Assembly: GCA_038259855.1 (NCBI GenBank)
Contig: JBBSOJ010000201.1
Span: forward strand, 1-6,152
Length of the DNA: 6,152 nt
Direction of reading: 5' to 3'
DNA from: JBPOFM01 sp038259855
Lineage (GTDB): Bacteria > Bacteroidota > Bacteroidia > Flavobacteriales > Flavobacteriaceae
The stretch's first letter is position 1, and each line of letters opens with the position of its first letter. Position numbers and translations under genes: made by a program. Under the pieces are notes generated by a model. It ran no database searches and was not told the DNA's origin. It saw only the letters and a list, made by a program, of their open reading frames with translations. Shown here piece after piece: positions 6,086 through 6,152 of this stretch.

Positions 6086-6118
6086 AATACGTAGATGCGA
6101 AAAGATGAAAAAGGTTGC
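6086..6118 (-). promoter_or_regulatory. Candidate ECF promoter of the lipoprotein / sigma / anti-sigma operon
   Basis: On the minus strand GCAACC (6118-6113) carries the AAC core typical of ECF -35 elements. A -10-like GCATCTACGTATT (6098-6086) follows after 14 bases; taking TCTACG as the -10 hexamer gives a 17-base spacer. The implied transcript start is about 30 bases before the lipoprotein ATG. A housekeeping-like TATTTTTG (6129-6122) also exists but lies in the T-run of the upstream terminator and lacks a -33 element. Autoregulation by the encoded sigma is inferred. Confidence 0.45.
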
Positions 6119-6121
6119 GTA

Positions 6122-6152
6122 CAAAAATAAAAAAATCCCGAAATTAATCGGG
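6122..6152 (-). terminator. Intrinsic terminator of an upstream minus-strand gene outside the window
   Basis: On the minus strand CCCGA (6152-6148), loop TTAATT, TCGGG (6141-6137) is followed by A, seven or more T, and another AT-rich stretch (6136-6123). The stem may extend past the right edge. It implies a minus-strand gene ends just right of the window and that the lipoprotein gene begins a new transcription unit. Confidence 0.7.

Noticed and set aside
1..6152. Mobile element, prophage, CRISPR or toxin-antitoxin locus
   Set aside because: No transposase, integrase, terminal inverted repeats, regularly spaced repeats or small toxin-like gene pair was found; all gaps between genes are under 170 bases.

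Overview
The window looks like chromosomal DNA from an AT-rich Bacteroidota bacterium, most likely a member of Flavobacteriia/Flavobacteriaceae. This rests on an HU-CCDC81-type protein next to dprA, a matching TTG-N20-TAnnTTTG promoter, the near absence of Shine-Dalgarno sequences, a lipoprotein with an acidic stretch just after the lipidated cysteine, and an ECF sigma / outer-membrane beta-barrel anti-sigma pair. No insertion sequence, prophage, CRISPR array, tRNA or rRNA was seen.

Left part (1-3283), housekeeping genes. A truncated minus-strand gene for an HU-CCDC81 (probably SPOR-domain) protein is divergent from dprA (plus strand, ssDNA loader of RecA in transformation). dprA converges on trpS (minus strand, tryptophanyl-tRNA synthetase) across a 34-bp gap with a small hairpin. 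trpS is divergent from plsC (plus strand, 1-acylglycerol-3-phosphate acyltransferase). The trpS promoter is the clearest housekeeping promoter in the window.

Right part (3353-6152), a compact minus-strand operon. It is read from right to left: a small secreted lipoprotein of unknown function, an ECF sigma factor with a TTG start, and a 538-residue protein that starts inside the sigma stop codon (TAATG). It ends at a strong intrinsic terminator at 3353-3384. A second terminator at the right edge isolates it from the gene further right, and a GCAACC-containing ECF-like promoter candidate lies just before the lipoprotein gene.

The 538-residue protein is the highlight. It has a short cytosolic anti-sigma-like N-terminus, a KRKRR stop-transfer patch, one inner-membrane helix, about 225 residues of low-complexity linker and a C-terminal outer-membrane beta-barrel ending in Phe. 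It therefore appears to bridge both membranes and could signal directly from the outer membrane to a cytoplasmic sigma factor. The layout resembles the dual membrane-spanning anti-sigma factors reported in Bacteroides. The upstream lipoprotein is a plausible, undescribed third component.
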